Assembly: GCF_014203735.1 (NCBI RefSeq)
Contig: NZ_JACHJQ010000008.1
Span: 444,092-508,091, forward strand
Direction of reading: 5' to 3'
Length of the DNA: 64,000 nt
DNA from: Actinophytocola algeriensis
Lineage (GTDB): Bacteria > Actinomycetota > Actinomycetes > Mycobacteriales > Pseudonocardiaceae
Every line of letters starts with the position of its first letter. Positions within the stretch are counted from its first letter, which is position 1. The position numbers were made by a program, and so were the translations under genes. Shown piece by piece: positions 25,002 to 33,454 of this stretch. The notes under the pieces were generated by a model. It ran no database searches. It had not been told where the DNA came from and worked only from the letters and a program-made list of their open reading frames with translations.

Positions 25002-25748
25002 GTGGATTGCGTGACGTGTCGTGAGTCCCTGTCGGCCAGGCTGGACGGCGAGGCCGAGCCCGCCCCCGCCGAGCAGGTCGACGCGCACCTGGCCGAGTGC
25101 GGTGCGTGCCGGGCGTGGCAGCGCCGGAGCGAGGAGCTGAACCGCTCGCTGCGGGTGCGCCCCGCCACCCCGGTCCCCGACCTCAGCGAGGCGATCCTGG
25201 CGAACGCGCCCGAGATCGAACCCGCGCAGGGCTGGTGGGTGCGGGGCGCGCTGGTGTGCGTGGCCGTCGCGCAGGTGACGCTGGGGCTGAGCCAACTCGT
25301 CGGGATGGGCACCACCGCCATGCACGTGGGGCACGAGACCGCACCCGCCGTCGCAGGCCACCTGTTCAACGAGAGCACCGCCTGGAACCTGGCGCTGGGC
25401 ATCGGGATGCTGTGGGCCGCGTTCCGGCCGAGGGCGACGTCCGGGCTGGTGCCGGTGCTCGCCGGGTTCGTGGTGGTGCTGTTCGCGTACTCGGCCCACG
25501 ACCTGGCCACCGGTGCGGCACCGGTCTCCCGCGTCCTGGGGCACGGCCTGCTGGTGCTGGGGCTGGGCCTGATGATCGTGGTCAACCGCCGCCACCGCCC
25601 GCACGCCCCGGACGGCACCAGGGCCGCCACCACGGACGGCACGGCGTCGGGTGCGGCGGGCGGCGTCACCGATCCGGCCGCCCCGGACGTGGCGGGCCCG
25701 ACCGGACGGCCACACCTCCGCCCGGCCGGTCACCACCGCGCGGCCTGA
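25002..25748 (+). CDS. Membrane-bound zf-HC2 anti-sigma factor (DUF2275-like)
   Basis: 248 aa from GTG 25002, the first in-frame start that keeps the zinc motif. The N-terminal anti-sigma domain has His29-x3-Cys33-x2-Cys36 plus Cys3 and Cys6 (zf-HC2). Four or so transmembrane helices span about residues 75-195, with His residues in MHVGHETAPAVAGHLFNEST and YSAHDL facing the membrane boundary, which could sense metal or redox state. A Pro/Gly/Ala-rich tail ends the protein and overlaps, antisense, the last 83 bp of the convergent MFS gene. Transcribed divergently from its presumed sigma factor, whereas most pairs are co-oriented. Confidence 0.82.
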   Translation: MDCVTCRESLSARLDGEAEPAPAEQVDAHLAECGACRAWQRRSEELNRSLRVRPATPVPDLSEAILANAPEIEPAQGWWVRGALVCVAVAQVTLGLSQLVGMGTTAMHVGHETAPAVAGHLFNESTAWNLALGIGMLWAAFRPRATSGLVPVLAGFVVVLFAYSAHDLATGAAPVSRVLGHGLLVLGLGLMIVVNRRHRPHAPDGTRAATTDGTASGAAGGVTDPAAPDVAGPTGRPHLRPAGHHRAA

Positions 25749-26937
25749 CCACCGGGCACAGCAACAGCGGGCTGGCCAGGGCGACCAGTCCGACGACGGT
25801 GATCGCGGCACGTGGGCTGGTGGCGGAGGCCAGCACACCGGCAAGGGCGGTGCAGGCGGCGATGGCGGCGCTGCTGCTGACCGACCACGCGGCCAGCGTG
25901 CGCGCGATCCGGTCGTCCGGGGTGTGTTCGAGCCGGTAGGTGGCGAGCACCGGGTTGAACAGGCTGACGCTGACGATGATCGCGAACTCCAGGACCATCA
26001 CCAGGACCAGACCGCCGACCCCGGCCGGGGTGAACGCCAACCCGATCAGCCACACGGCGCGCAACGACCCCGCCACCCGGAGCACGGTCCCCCGCCCGTA
26101 CCGGCCCACGACACGCCGGGCCAGCCGCGACCCGATGAGCCCGCCAGCACAGGGCACGGCGAACGCGAGCCCGAACTGCCATGGCGCGAACCCGAGCGGG
26201 CCGAGCATGAGCACCGCCAGCAGCGGCTCGGTGGCGATGATCGACCCGTTGACGAGCAGGACGTTGACGTAGAGCGCCCGCAGCCCGCGGTGCGCGAGGA
26301 TGTGCCGCCAGCCCGCGACCAGCTCACGACCACGACGTCCGGGAGTCCGGACCGGACGCTCCTCCCGGCCGCGAACCGCGATGATGCCCAACGCGGACAA
26401 CAGGTAGCCGCACGCGTCGGCCACCGCGGTGACGACCGGCCCGAACAGGCCGATCGCCGCGCCACCCAGCGGCGGCCCGATCGCGGTGGCACTCCACGTC
26501 GTCGACTCGAACCGGGCGTTCGCGACGAGCAGGTCGTCCGGCCGCACCACGGCCTTGAGGAAGGCCCCGCCCGCCGCGCCGAACGCGATCTTGGCCGCGG
26601 CCAGCGCCGCCGACACGACGAGCAGCTGAACGAAACCGAGCCACCCCAAGGCATACGCGACCGGTACGGACAGCATCGCGAGGAACCGCAGGAGATCCAT
26701 GGCGATCATCACCGGCCGCTTGCGCCGGAACTCCACCCACGGCCCGAGCGGCAACGCGATCAACGCCCCCACCGCGGGCCCCACCGCGGACAACGCCGAC
26801 ACCTGCGCCGGACTGGCGTGCAACACGAGCACGGCGATCAACGGCAGGGCGCCGAACCCGAACCCGGAACCGTACGCACTGACGGCGTAGGCCGCCCACA
26901 ACCACCCGAACCGCCGCCCCAGCCGCCGCCGCGCCAC
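25666..26937 (-). CDS. MFS transporter (drug efflux-like)
   Basis: 423 aa from GTG 26937, chosen for the GGGAAGG ribosome site; the frame opens further to TTG 26982. About 12 hydrophobic helices are visible with the MFS loop 2-3 pattern (GPWVEFRRKRPVMIAMDLLR) and the mid-loop GPPLGGAAIGLFGPVV, as in the MFS_3/enterobactin-exporter-like group common in actinomycetes. Probable proton-coupled efflux of small molecules; substrate unknown. Its C-terminal codons overlap the convergent anti-sigma gene by 83 bp. Confidence 0.88.
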   Translation of the reverse strand: MARRRLGRRFGWLWAAYAVSAYGSGFGFGALPLIAVLVLHASPAQVSALSAVGPAVGALIALPLGPWVEFRRKRPVMIAMDLLRFLAMLSVPVAYALGWLGFVQLLVVSAALAAAKIAFGAAGGAFLKAVVRPDDLLVANARFESTTWSATAIGPPLGGAAIGLFGPVVTAVADACGYLLSALGIIAVRGREERPVRTPGRRGRELVAGWRHILAHRGLRALYVNVLLVNGSIIATEPLLAVLMLGPLGFAPWQFGLAFAVPCAGGLIGSRLARRVVGRYGRGTVLRVAGSLRAVWLIGLAFTPAGVGGLVLVMVLEFAIIVSVSLFNPVLATYRLEHTPDDRIARTLAAWSVSSSAAIAACTALAGVLASATSPRAAITVVGLVALASPLLLCPVVRPRGGDRPGGGVAVRSGPPRPGRPDR

Positions 26938-27044
26938 TTCCGCCGCCTTCCCTCGGTGAACGGCGCACAGCACAGCGGGCAACGACGGGCAAGATCCAAC
27001 AACCGCGCCCGCGGCGCGTCACAACAGCCGGTTGTACCGGCCGG

Positions 27045-27896
27045 TCAGGTCCGGTACAGCTCGGTGAGCAGTGCGACGGCGGCACGGGTCGACGGGTGCG
27101 GGTCGTCGCGCCACCAGATCAGCCGCACCGGGATGGGCGTGGCGTCGCGGACGGCGCGGAACGTCACGCCGGGTCGCGGGTACTGGGCGACGGTGCTCTC
27201 CGCGGTGACGCCGACGCAGCGACCGGTGGCGATGACCGTCAGCCAGTCGTCGACGTCCTGGGTGTACTCCACCTCGGGCCTGCCGTCCGGCGGCCACAGG
27301 TCGGTGGTCGTCGTGCCGCTGCGCCGGTCGATGACGAGCCTGCGGTCCGCGATCTCGGCGAGCCGCAGGGACCGGCGGCGCACCCACGGGTCGTCCGAAG
27401 CCATGGCGCAGTACCGCCGCTCGAGGCCCACGATGACGCCGTCGAAGCGCCGCCGGTCGGGTTCGGTGCGCGTCACCGCGAGATCGCACGCGCCTTCCGC
27501 GAGCCCGCCGGTGGCGGAGTTGGTGCGCACCATGTGGAGTTCGACGTCCTGGTGCAGCACGGCCCAGCGGCGCTGGAACGCCACGGTGTGCCTGCCCATG
27601 GCGGACCACGCGTAGCCGATGCGCAGCGCGCTGTGCCCCGAGGTCGCCTCGCGCACCAGGTCGCCTGCCTCGGCCAGCAGGCGCCGGGCGCGCGTGATGA
27701 CGCGGCCGCCGACCGCGGTGGGCACGACCTCGCGGCTGGTCCGCCGCAGCAGCCGGACGCCGAGCGCGGACTCGAGCGCGGCCAGCGTGCGGGAGACGGC
27801 CGCCTGGGACACCCCGAGCGCACCGGCCGCGTCGGTGAACGTGCCCTCGTCCACGATCGCGACGAGGCACCGCAGCTGCCGCAGCTCGACATCCAT
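27045..27896 (-). CDS. LysR family transcriptional regulator
   Basis: 283 aa from ATG 27896. N-terminal winged HTH: ELRQLRCLVAIVDEGTFTDAAGALGVSQAAVSRTLAALESALGVRLLRRTSREVVPTAVG (residues 4-63). The C-terminal effector domain begins LRIGYAWSAMG and has the usual periplasmic-binding-like fold. It is divergent from an EamA transporter gene with 69 bp between them, including the palindrome TTGCGCAA at 27931-27938; LysR regulators usually activate such a divergent neighbour. Confidence 0.92.
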   Translation of the reverse strand: MDVELRQLRCLVAIVDEGTFTDAAGALGVSQAAVSRTLAALESALGVRLLRRTSREVVPTAVGGRVITRARRLLAEAGDLVREATSGHSALRIGYAWSAMGRHTVAFQRRWAVLHQDVELHMVRTNSATGGLAEGACDLAVTRTEPDRRRFDGVIVGLERRYCAMASDDPWVRRRSLRLAEIADRRLVIDRRSGTTTTDLWPPDGRPEVEYTQDVDDWLTVIATGRCVGVTAESTVAQYPRPGVTFRAVRDATPIPVRLIWWRDDPHPSTRAAVALLTELYRT

Positions 27897-27965
27897 GACC
27901 AGAGCGTATAGCCGACGCGTCCGATGCATTTTGCGCAACCGTCGCGGTGGCGCAGTCTCGGTCCC

Positions 27966-28841
27966 ATGCGGACGACGGCACAGCGGGCTCCGGCCGGCCC
28001 GGCGGCACCGGCGGAACCCGGCCGGGCCGCCGGGATCGCGATGATGCTGGGCAGCGGGGTGTCGAACCAGACCGGCGCGGCACTCGGCGCGACCGCGTTC
28101 GACGTGCTCGGCCCGGCCGGCGTGGTCGCGGTGCGCCAGTGGGTCGCGGCCGCGGTGCTGCTGGCGATCGGCAGGCCGAGGGTGCGGTCGTTCACCTGGG
28201 CGCAGTGGTGGCCGGTACTGCTGCTGGCGGCGGTGTACGCGACGATGAACCTGTCGCTGTACACCGCGATCGACCGCATCGGGCTCGGGCTGGCGGTGAC
28301 GCTCGAGTTCCTCGGTCCGCTCGCGGTGGCGTTGTCCGGCTCCCGCCGCGCGCTCGACCTCGGCTGCGCGGCCGTCGCCGCGGCAGGCGTGGTGGCACTG
28401 TCCCGCCCGCAGCCGACCACGGACTACGTCGGCATCGGCCTCGGCCTGCTGGCCGCCGCGTGCTGGGCGTCGTACATCCTGCTCAACCGGTCGGTCGGGC
28501 GGCGGCTGCCCGGCGTGGCGGGGACGGCGGCCGCGGCCGGGATGTCGGGGTTGCTGTTCGTCCCGGTCGGTGTGGTGGTGCTGCTGTCGCACCCGCCGAC
28601 ACCGGCCGCGCTGTGGTGCGCCGCGGCGGCCGGGGTGCTGTCGTCCGCGGTGCCGTTCCTCACCGACGTGCTGGCGCTGCGGCGGGTCCCGGCCCACTTC
28701 TTCGGGGTGTTCATGAGCGTCAACCCGGTGGTGGCCGCGCTGGCCGGGCTGTTGTTCCTCGACCAGACCCCGGAGGCGATCGAGTGGCTGGCCATCACGG
28801 CCATCGTCACCGCGAACGCCATCAGCACCTGGCGCGGATGA
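27966..28841 (+). CDS. EamA (DMT) family transporter, RhtA-like
   Basis: 291 aa from ATG 27966. Ten predicted helices in two EamA halves; typical sequences are LGPAGVVAVRQWVAA, NLSLYTAIDRIGLGLAVTLEFLGPLAVAL and the second-half FFGVFMSVNPVVAALAGLLFLDQ. Homologues such as RhtA export threonine/homoserine and related amino acids; the substrate here is inferred only. Likely controlled by the divergent LysR regulator. Confidence 0.9.
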   Translation: MRTTAQRAPAGPAAPAEPGRAAGIAMMLGSGVSNQTGAALGATAFDVLGPAGVVAVRQWVAAAVLLAIGRPRVRSFTWAQWWPVLLLAAVYATMNLSLYTAIDRIGLGLAVTLEFLGPLAVALSGSRRALDLGCAAVAAAGVVALSRPQPTTDYVGIGLGLLAAACWASYILLNRSVGRRLPGVAGTAAAAGMSGLLFVPVGVVVLLSHPPTPAALWCAAAAGVLSSAVPFLTDVLALRRVPAHFFGVFMSVNPVVAALAGLLFLDQTPEAIEWLAITAIVTANAISTWRG

Positions 28842-29006
28842 TCACCGGGCCGTCGCCGCGTTCCGCTACCTTGCGCGTACGCGGGTGGGTGGCCGTCGGA
28901 AAATTCTTCCTCGGTGGTGTCGAATGGCGTCGCGCCCGTTCGTGGCCTGGGTGAGAGACCGGCAACGGACCGGTCACCGCCTGTCTGATCCTCGGAGGGG
29001 TTCGCC

Positions 29007-29360
29007 ATGAAGCAGTACCTGCTCGCCGTCCAGCTCGACGAGAGCGCGCCGGAGTCCGACGAGGAGACGCGGCGGCAGATGGCCGCGACGGGCAAGGTCA
29101 CCGACGAGATGAAGGCCGCCGGGTCGTGGGTGTTCGTCGGCGGCCTGCTGCCGTCGCACGCCTCCACGGTCGTCCGCCCCTCGGGCGGCACGACCACGAT
29201 GACCGACGGCCCGTTCGCCGAGACGAAGGAGCAGCTCGGGGGCTTCTGGGTCATCCAGGTCGACGACCTCGACCAGGCGCTGGCCTGGGCCGACAAGTGC
29301 GCACTGGCCTGCGGGCGCCCGATCGAGGTGCGGCCGTTCAACATCGTCCCGGGGGAATGA
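29007..29360 (+). CDS. YCII-related (DGPF) protein
   Basis: 117 aa from ATG 29007 with GGAGGGG upstream. It has the YCII/DGPF fold signature: KQYLLAVQ opening, GSWVFVGGLLPSHASTVVR, TDGPFAETKEQLGGFWVIQVDDLDQALAWA. Members of this family almost always precede an ECF42 sigma factor, as here (7 bp apart), and are thought to act with it. Biochemical function is unknown. Confidence 0.9.
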   Translation: MKQYLLAVQLDESAPESDEETRRQMAATGKVTDEMKAAGSWVFVGGLLPSHASTVVRPSGGTTTMTDGPFAETKEQLGGFWVIQVDDLDQALAWADKCALACGRPIEVRPFNIVPGE

Positions 29361-29366
29361 GCGCGG

Positions 29367-30560
29367 ATGGACCTGGACAGCGTCTACCGGGCGGAGTACG
29401 GCCGGTGCGTGGCCACGCTGACGCGCCTCCTCGGAGACATCGGGCTCGCCGAGGAGGCCGTGCAGGAGGCGTTCGCGGTGGCCGTCCGGAAGTGGGACGA
29501 GGAACTGCCCGCCAATCCGGGCGCGTGGATCGTGACGACCGCCCGCAACCGGGCGATCGACCGCCTGCGCAGGGAATCCACCCGGCACGCCCGCCACGCA
29601 CAGGCGCTGCTGCTGAACCAACCCGGCGAACCCGAGGAGGTGGGACCGGTGCGCGACGACCAGCTCCGCATGATCTTCACCTGCTGCCACCCCGCGCTGT
29701 CGCCGCTCGCGCAGACCGCGCTCACCCTGCGACTGCTCGGCGGCCTGGACGCGCCGGAGATCGCGCGGGCCTACCTGGTGCCGGAGGCGACCGTCTACCA
29801 GCGGATCGTCCGCGCGAAGAAGAAGATCCGCGACGCGGGCATCCCCTACCGGGTGCCCGACGCCGCCGAACTCCCCGGCCGGCTGGCCTCGGTGCTCACC
29901 GTGCTCTACCTGATCTTCAACGAGGGGTACACGTCCACCTCGGGGGACCTGCTGCGGACCGACCTGAGCCTGGAGGCCGTCCGCATGGCGCGAGCACTCG
30001 CCGACCTGATGCCCGACGAGCCGGAGGTGACCGGGCTGCTGGCGCTGCTCCTGCTCGTCGAAGCCCGGCGGCCCGCGCGGATGGGACCGGCGGGCGAGCT
30101 GGTGCCGCTCGCGGAGCAGGACCGGTCGGCGTGGAACCGGGAACTGATCGCCGAAGGGCACGAGCTGGTGCGGCGGTGCCTGCGCCGGGGCCAGCCGGGG
30201 CCCTACCAGCTGCAGGCCGCGATCAACGCCGTGCACACCGACGGGCCCGCGACCGACTGGACACAGGTGCTGTCGCTCTACGACCAGCTGTTGGCGCACA
30301 CCCCGACCCCGATCGTGGCGCTCAACCGCGCGGTCGCCGTCGCCGAGGTGCACGGACCGGCGCTGGCGCTGGCCATCGTCGACGAGCTGGACCTGCCGGG
30401 CTACCACCTGCTGCCCGCCACCCGCGCGGACCTGCTCGCCCGCCTCGGCCGCACCGCCGAGGCCGTCGCCGCCTACGACGAGGCGATCACCCTCGCCACC
30501 AACGACACCGAACGATCCTTCCTGGCGACGCGACGGGAACGCCTGTCGCGGGAACCCTGA
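29367..30560 (+). CDS. ECF42 sigma factor with C-terminal TPR-like extension
   Basis: 397 aa from ATG 29367. Residues 1-165 hold sigma regions 2 and 4 (DSVYRAEYGRCVATLTRLLGD, ARNRAIDRLRRES, LTLRLLGGLDAPEIARAYLVPEATVYQRIVRAKKKIR). The rest is the DUF6596/TPR-like C-terminal domain (YLIFNEGYTSTSGDLLRTDL, IVALNRAVAVAEVHGPALAL, RADLLARLGRTAEAVAAYDEAI) that defines ECF42 and is required for activity in studied members, replacing a conventional anti-sigma. Co-transcribed with the YCII gene. Confidence 0.93.
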   Translation: MDLDSVYRAEYGRCVATLTRLLGDIGLAEEAVQEAFAVAVRKWDEELPANPGAWIVTTARNRAIDRLRRESTRHARHAQALLLNQPGEPEEVGPVRDDQLRMIFTCCHPALSPLAQTALTLRLLGGLDAPEIARAYLVPEATVYQRIVRAKKKIRDAGIPYRVPDAAELPGRLASVLTVLYLIFNEGYTSTSGDLLRTDLSLEAVRMARALADLMPDEPEVTGLLALLLLVEARRPARMGPAGELVPLAEQDRSAWNRELIAEGHELVRRCLRRGQPGPYQLQAAINAVHTDGPATDWTQVLSLYDQLLAHTPTPIVALNRAVAVAEVHGPALALAIVDELDLPGYHLLPATRADLLARLGRTAEAVAAYDEAITLATNDTERSFLATRRERLSREP

Positions 30561-30610
30561 CACCGGACCGCGATCACGTTCCGGCCATCACGAGGGCATG
30601 GCAACCCGGT

Positions 30611-31819
30611 TCACCGGGGCTTGTTTCCCTTGCCCTGCTGGCCGTCCTTGCCCTTGTCCGCGCCCTTGCCCTGGCCGTTGTTCGCGTCGGGGCCGCTCGG
30701 CGGGGTGCTGTCCGAGCCGTTCGCCGCGCCGCTGTTGGCACCACCTGCCGGGACATCGGCCGGGACCGCGGGACCGGGGCCCCGCTGGGAGCCCGTGGCG
30801 TCCTGGTCGGCGGGTGCCGGCGGCCGTACCCCCGGCGCCCGGTCGGTGGTGCCTGAGATCCCCGGCGTCACCGCCGCGGGCTCGCCCAACGGCCGCCCTG
30901 GCACGGTCTGCGGCACGGCGGCGACCGCGCCGGCCACCGCGAGGAGCGCCAGCGCCACCAGACCGGTGTGGACGGGTCGCGGCGAGACCGACCGGGGTCG
31001 TGGCACCTCGACCGTGACCTTGTCGGTGACGGCGGCCAGCAACGCGGCACAGCGAGCGGCGTCCGGGCGGGCGGCAGGCTCCCGCGCGGTCATCGCCGTG
31101 AGCACCGCCGACCACGAACCCGGGAGGGTGTCGGGGATCCGCGGTGGCCGGGACAGGCGGGCCACCGCGGTCTCCGCCACGTTCCCCGTGTACTCGGTGC
31201 GTCCGGTGAGGCATTCGAGCAGCAGCAGGCCGAGCGAGTAGATGTCCGCGGCCGGACCCACGTCGGGATCGGTGATCTGCTCCGGCGCGAGGTAGGCCGC
31301 GGTGCCGACGTACTGCCCCGGGCTGGTCAGGTGCGTCGCGCTCCTGGCGCGGGCGAGCCCGAAGTCGGTGAGGTGGCAGGCACCCGACGAGTCGACGAGG
31401 ACGTTGCCGGGCTTGATGTCCCGGTGCACCACGTCGTGGGCGTGGACGTAGGCCAGGACCGTCGCGAGCCGGACACCGATCCGCGCCACCGCGGCCGGTT
31501 CGAACGCCCCGCCCGCGAGCAGGTCACGCAGGCTGGGCCCGTCGACCAGGCGCAGCACCAGGAACGGCCGGTCGCCGTCGAGGTCGACGTCGTACACGGT
31601 CACCAGGCCCGGGTGCGACAGCCCGGCCAGCAGCCGCGCCTCGGACGCGAACCGGTAGCGCCCCAGGGGATCCACCGCCTCGAACAGCTTCACCGCGACC
31701 CGGCGGCCCAGCACGACGTCGACCGCCTCGTACACGGTCGCTGCGCCACCCTGCCCGACGAGGGTCCCGAGCCGGTAACGGCCACCCAAGAGACGCCCGC
31801 CCGGGTCGTCGACGTCCAT
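30611..31819 (-). CDS. Transmembrane Ser/Thr protein kinase (PknB-type)
   Basis: 402 aa from ATG 31819 (AAAGGGGA ribosome site; another in-frame ATG at 31840 is less likely). Catalytic motifs: glycine loop GQGGAATV at 22-29, Lys44, HRDIKPGN with catalytic Asp134, DFG at 152-154, and the APE segment YLAPEQI. A transmembrane helix lies near 288-305, and the extracytoplasmic part is short and low-complexity, ending with a Gly/Lys/Gln-rich tail (GKGADKGKDGQQGKGNKPR), so there is no PASTA or other sensor domain. All catalytic residues are intact. Confidence 0.93.
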   Translation of the reverse strand: MDVDDPGGRLLGGRYRLGTLVGQGGAATVYEAVDVVLGRRVAVKLFEAVDPLGRYRFASEARLLAGLSHPGLVTVYDVDLDGDRPFLVLRLVDGPSLRDLLAGGAFEPAAVARIGVRLATVLAYVHAHDVVHRDIKPGNVLVDSSGACHLTDFGLARARSATHLTSPGQYVGTAAYLAPEQITDPDVGPAADIYSLGLLLLECLTGRTEYTGNVAETAVARLSRPPRIPDTLPGSWSAVLTAMTAREPAARPDAARCAALLAAVTDKVTVEVPRPRSVSPRPVHTGLVALALLAVAGAVAAVPQTVPGRPLGEPAAVTPGISGTTDRAPGVRPPAPADQDATGSQRGPGPAVPADVPAGGANSGAANGSDSTPPSGPDANNGQGKGADKGKDGQQGKGNKPR

Positions 31820-31876
31820 CCGGTGATCCCCTTTCATCCGGGGACCTGTACCCACGACAACCCCGGCCCAAACCAC

Positions 31877-32623
31877 TCAGTTCCAGCGGAACCACACCGT
31901 CGCCACGGTGACGCCCGCCGCGGTCACGGCGACCAGCGCGGCGATGGTGTCCGCCGGGACCGGAGCGCCCGCCCAGGCGTGGGACAGGGCGTCGACGGTG
32001 GCGCCGAACGGGAGCCACGAACCCACCTCGGCCACCACGTCCGGGAGGGCGTCGACGCCGCCGAACATACCGCCCACCGCGCCGAGGACGAAGAACGCGA
32101 TCAGGCCGATGGCGACCGCCGAGTTCGGGGTCGGCGCCAGCGACGCGACCACCATGCCCACCGCGTACAACGCCAGGATCGACAACGTCATCGCCAGCAC
32201 CGCCGCGCCTGCCGCCGCCGGGGGGCGGGCGCCGAAACCGAGCACGGCCACCGCGAACGCCAACCCGATGCCGATCAGCGCCTGCGCCAGGCTCACCAGC
32301 AGCTGGGCGACGAGCACCAGCAGCGGTGACACCGGGGTGACGGCGAGGCGGCGCAGGATCCCCGCACGCCGGTAGTAGGCGAGGAAGCTCGGCATGTTGA
32401 TCACACCGATCGACGCCAGGACGATCGCGAACACCAGCGGCAGCACGTGCATGTCCAATGCGGAGCGGCCGCCGGGGACCTCCTGTCCCGCCGCGGCCGA
32501 CGCGTTCATCACCAGTACCAGCATCGGCAGCGCGATCGGCACCACGAGCCCTGCCGTGTCGCGCACGACCATCCGCGCCTCGCACTTCGTCAACGTCAGC
32601 CACGCGGCCATCGGGGTGCTCAT
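31877..32623 (-). CDS. ABC-2 type transporter permease
   Basis: 248 aa from ATG 32623. About six hydrophobic helices with the ABC-2 pattern (TLTKCEARMVVRDTAGLVVPIALPMLVLVM opening, INMPSFLAYYRRAGILRRLAVTPVSP in the coupling region, FFVLGAVGGMFGGVDALP). It overlaps the ATPase stop (ATGA at 32620-32623). Together they form an exporter, possibly for an antibiotic or lipid; the HK/RR pair is divergent. Confidence 0.9.
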   Translation of the reverse strand: MSTPMAAWLTLTKCEARMVVRDTAGLVVPIALPMLVLVMNASAAAGQEVPGGRSALDMHVLPLVFAIVLASIGVINMPSFLAYYRRAGILRRLAVTPVSPLLVLVAQLLVSLAQALIGIGLAFAVAVLGFGARPPAAAGAAVLAMTLSILALYAVGMVVASLAPTPNSAVAIGLIAFFVLGAVGGMFGGVDALPDVVAEVGSWLPFGATVDALSHAWAGAPVPADTIAALVAVTAAGVTVATVWFRWN

Positions 32624-33342
32624 GCTTCCTCCGGTTCGGTTCCGGTCAGTGCCATGAAGGTCTCCTCGAGCGAGCTCGCGCCCGCCTTCGCGATCAGCTC
32701 GGCGGGTGGGCCGAGCGCGACGATCCGGCCGTGGTCGAGGACCGCGACCCGGTCGCACAGCCGCTCCACCTCGTCCATCGCGTGGCTCACCAGCAGCACG
32801 GTCTCCTCACGCAACGCGTCGATCGCCGCCCACACCCGCCGCCTGGCACGCGGGTCGAGGCCGGTGGTCAGCTCGTCGAGGATCACCACCTTCGGCCTGC
32901 CGACGAGGGCGAGCGCGATCGACAGCCGCTGCTGCTGGCCGCCGGAGAGCCGCTCGAACCGGGTGCCGCGCTGCTCCCCCAGCTCGACCACGTCGAGCAG
33001 CTCGGCCGCCGGTCTCGGAGCGCGGTAGAAGCTGCGGTACAGGTCGACGAGCTCGGCGACGGTGAGCGAGTGGTGCAGGTACGGCTCCTGCAGCTGCACC
33101 CCCAGCACCTGCCGCAGTGCCGCCCGGTCCCGCCTCGGGTCGAGGCCGAGCACGGCGACCCGGCCGCGGTCCGGGGTACGCAGCCCGGCGACCATCTCCA
33201 CCGTGGACGTCTTGCCTGCGCCGTTGGCCCCGACGATCGCGACCACCTCGCCGGGCTCGACAGTCAGGGTCACGTCGTCCACCGCGACGACGTCGCCGTA
33301 CCGCTTGTGCAGGTGTGCCACCAGGATGGCCGGTTCACTCAT
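32620..33342 (-). CDS. ABC transporter ATP-binding protein
   Basis: 240 aa from ATG 33342. Walker A GANGAGKT at 38-45, Q-loop in GVQLQEPYL, signature LSGGQQQR at 132-139, Walker B VVILDEL at 152-158, and His in LLVSHAMDEVERL. DrrA/CcmA-like ATPase subunit for the adjacent permease. The upstream palindrome at 33388-33404 and the divergent two-component system suggest induction by an exported toxic compound. Confidence 0.93.
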   Translation of the reverse strand: MSEPAILVAHLHKRYGDVVAVDDVTLTVEPGEVVAIVGANGAGKTSTVEMVAGLRTPDRGRVAVLGLDPRRDRAALRQVLGVQLQEPYLHHSLTVAELVDLYRSFYRAPRPAAELLDVVELGEQRGTRFERLSGGQQQRLSIALALVGRPKVVILDELTTGLDPRARRRVWAAIDALREETVLLVSHAMDEVERLCDRVAVLDHGRIVALGPPAELIAKAGASSLEETFMALTGTEPEEA

Positions 33343-33387
33343 GACGGCGACGCTAGGTGCGGCGGCCCCCGGTCCGCGGGTGCCGCC

Positions 33388-33404
33388 GGTCAGTGATCGT
33401 GACC
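33388..33404. promoter_or_regulatory. Candidate operator between exporter and two-component genes
   Basis: GGTCA-gtgatcg-TGACC, a 5-bp-arm inverted repeat midway between the divergent ABC exporter (33342) and sensor kinase (33455) starts. NarL-type regulators bind such short spaced palindromes; assignment to the regulator at 34552 is inference. Confidence 0.4.
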
Positions 33405-33454
33405 ATGACCATCGGCACCCCCGTCCGCGATGTCCGTTTCTCTAGTGTGTTGGC

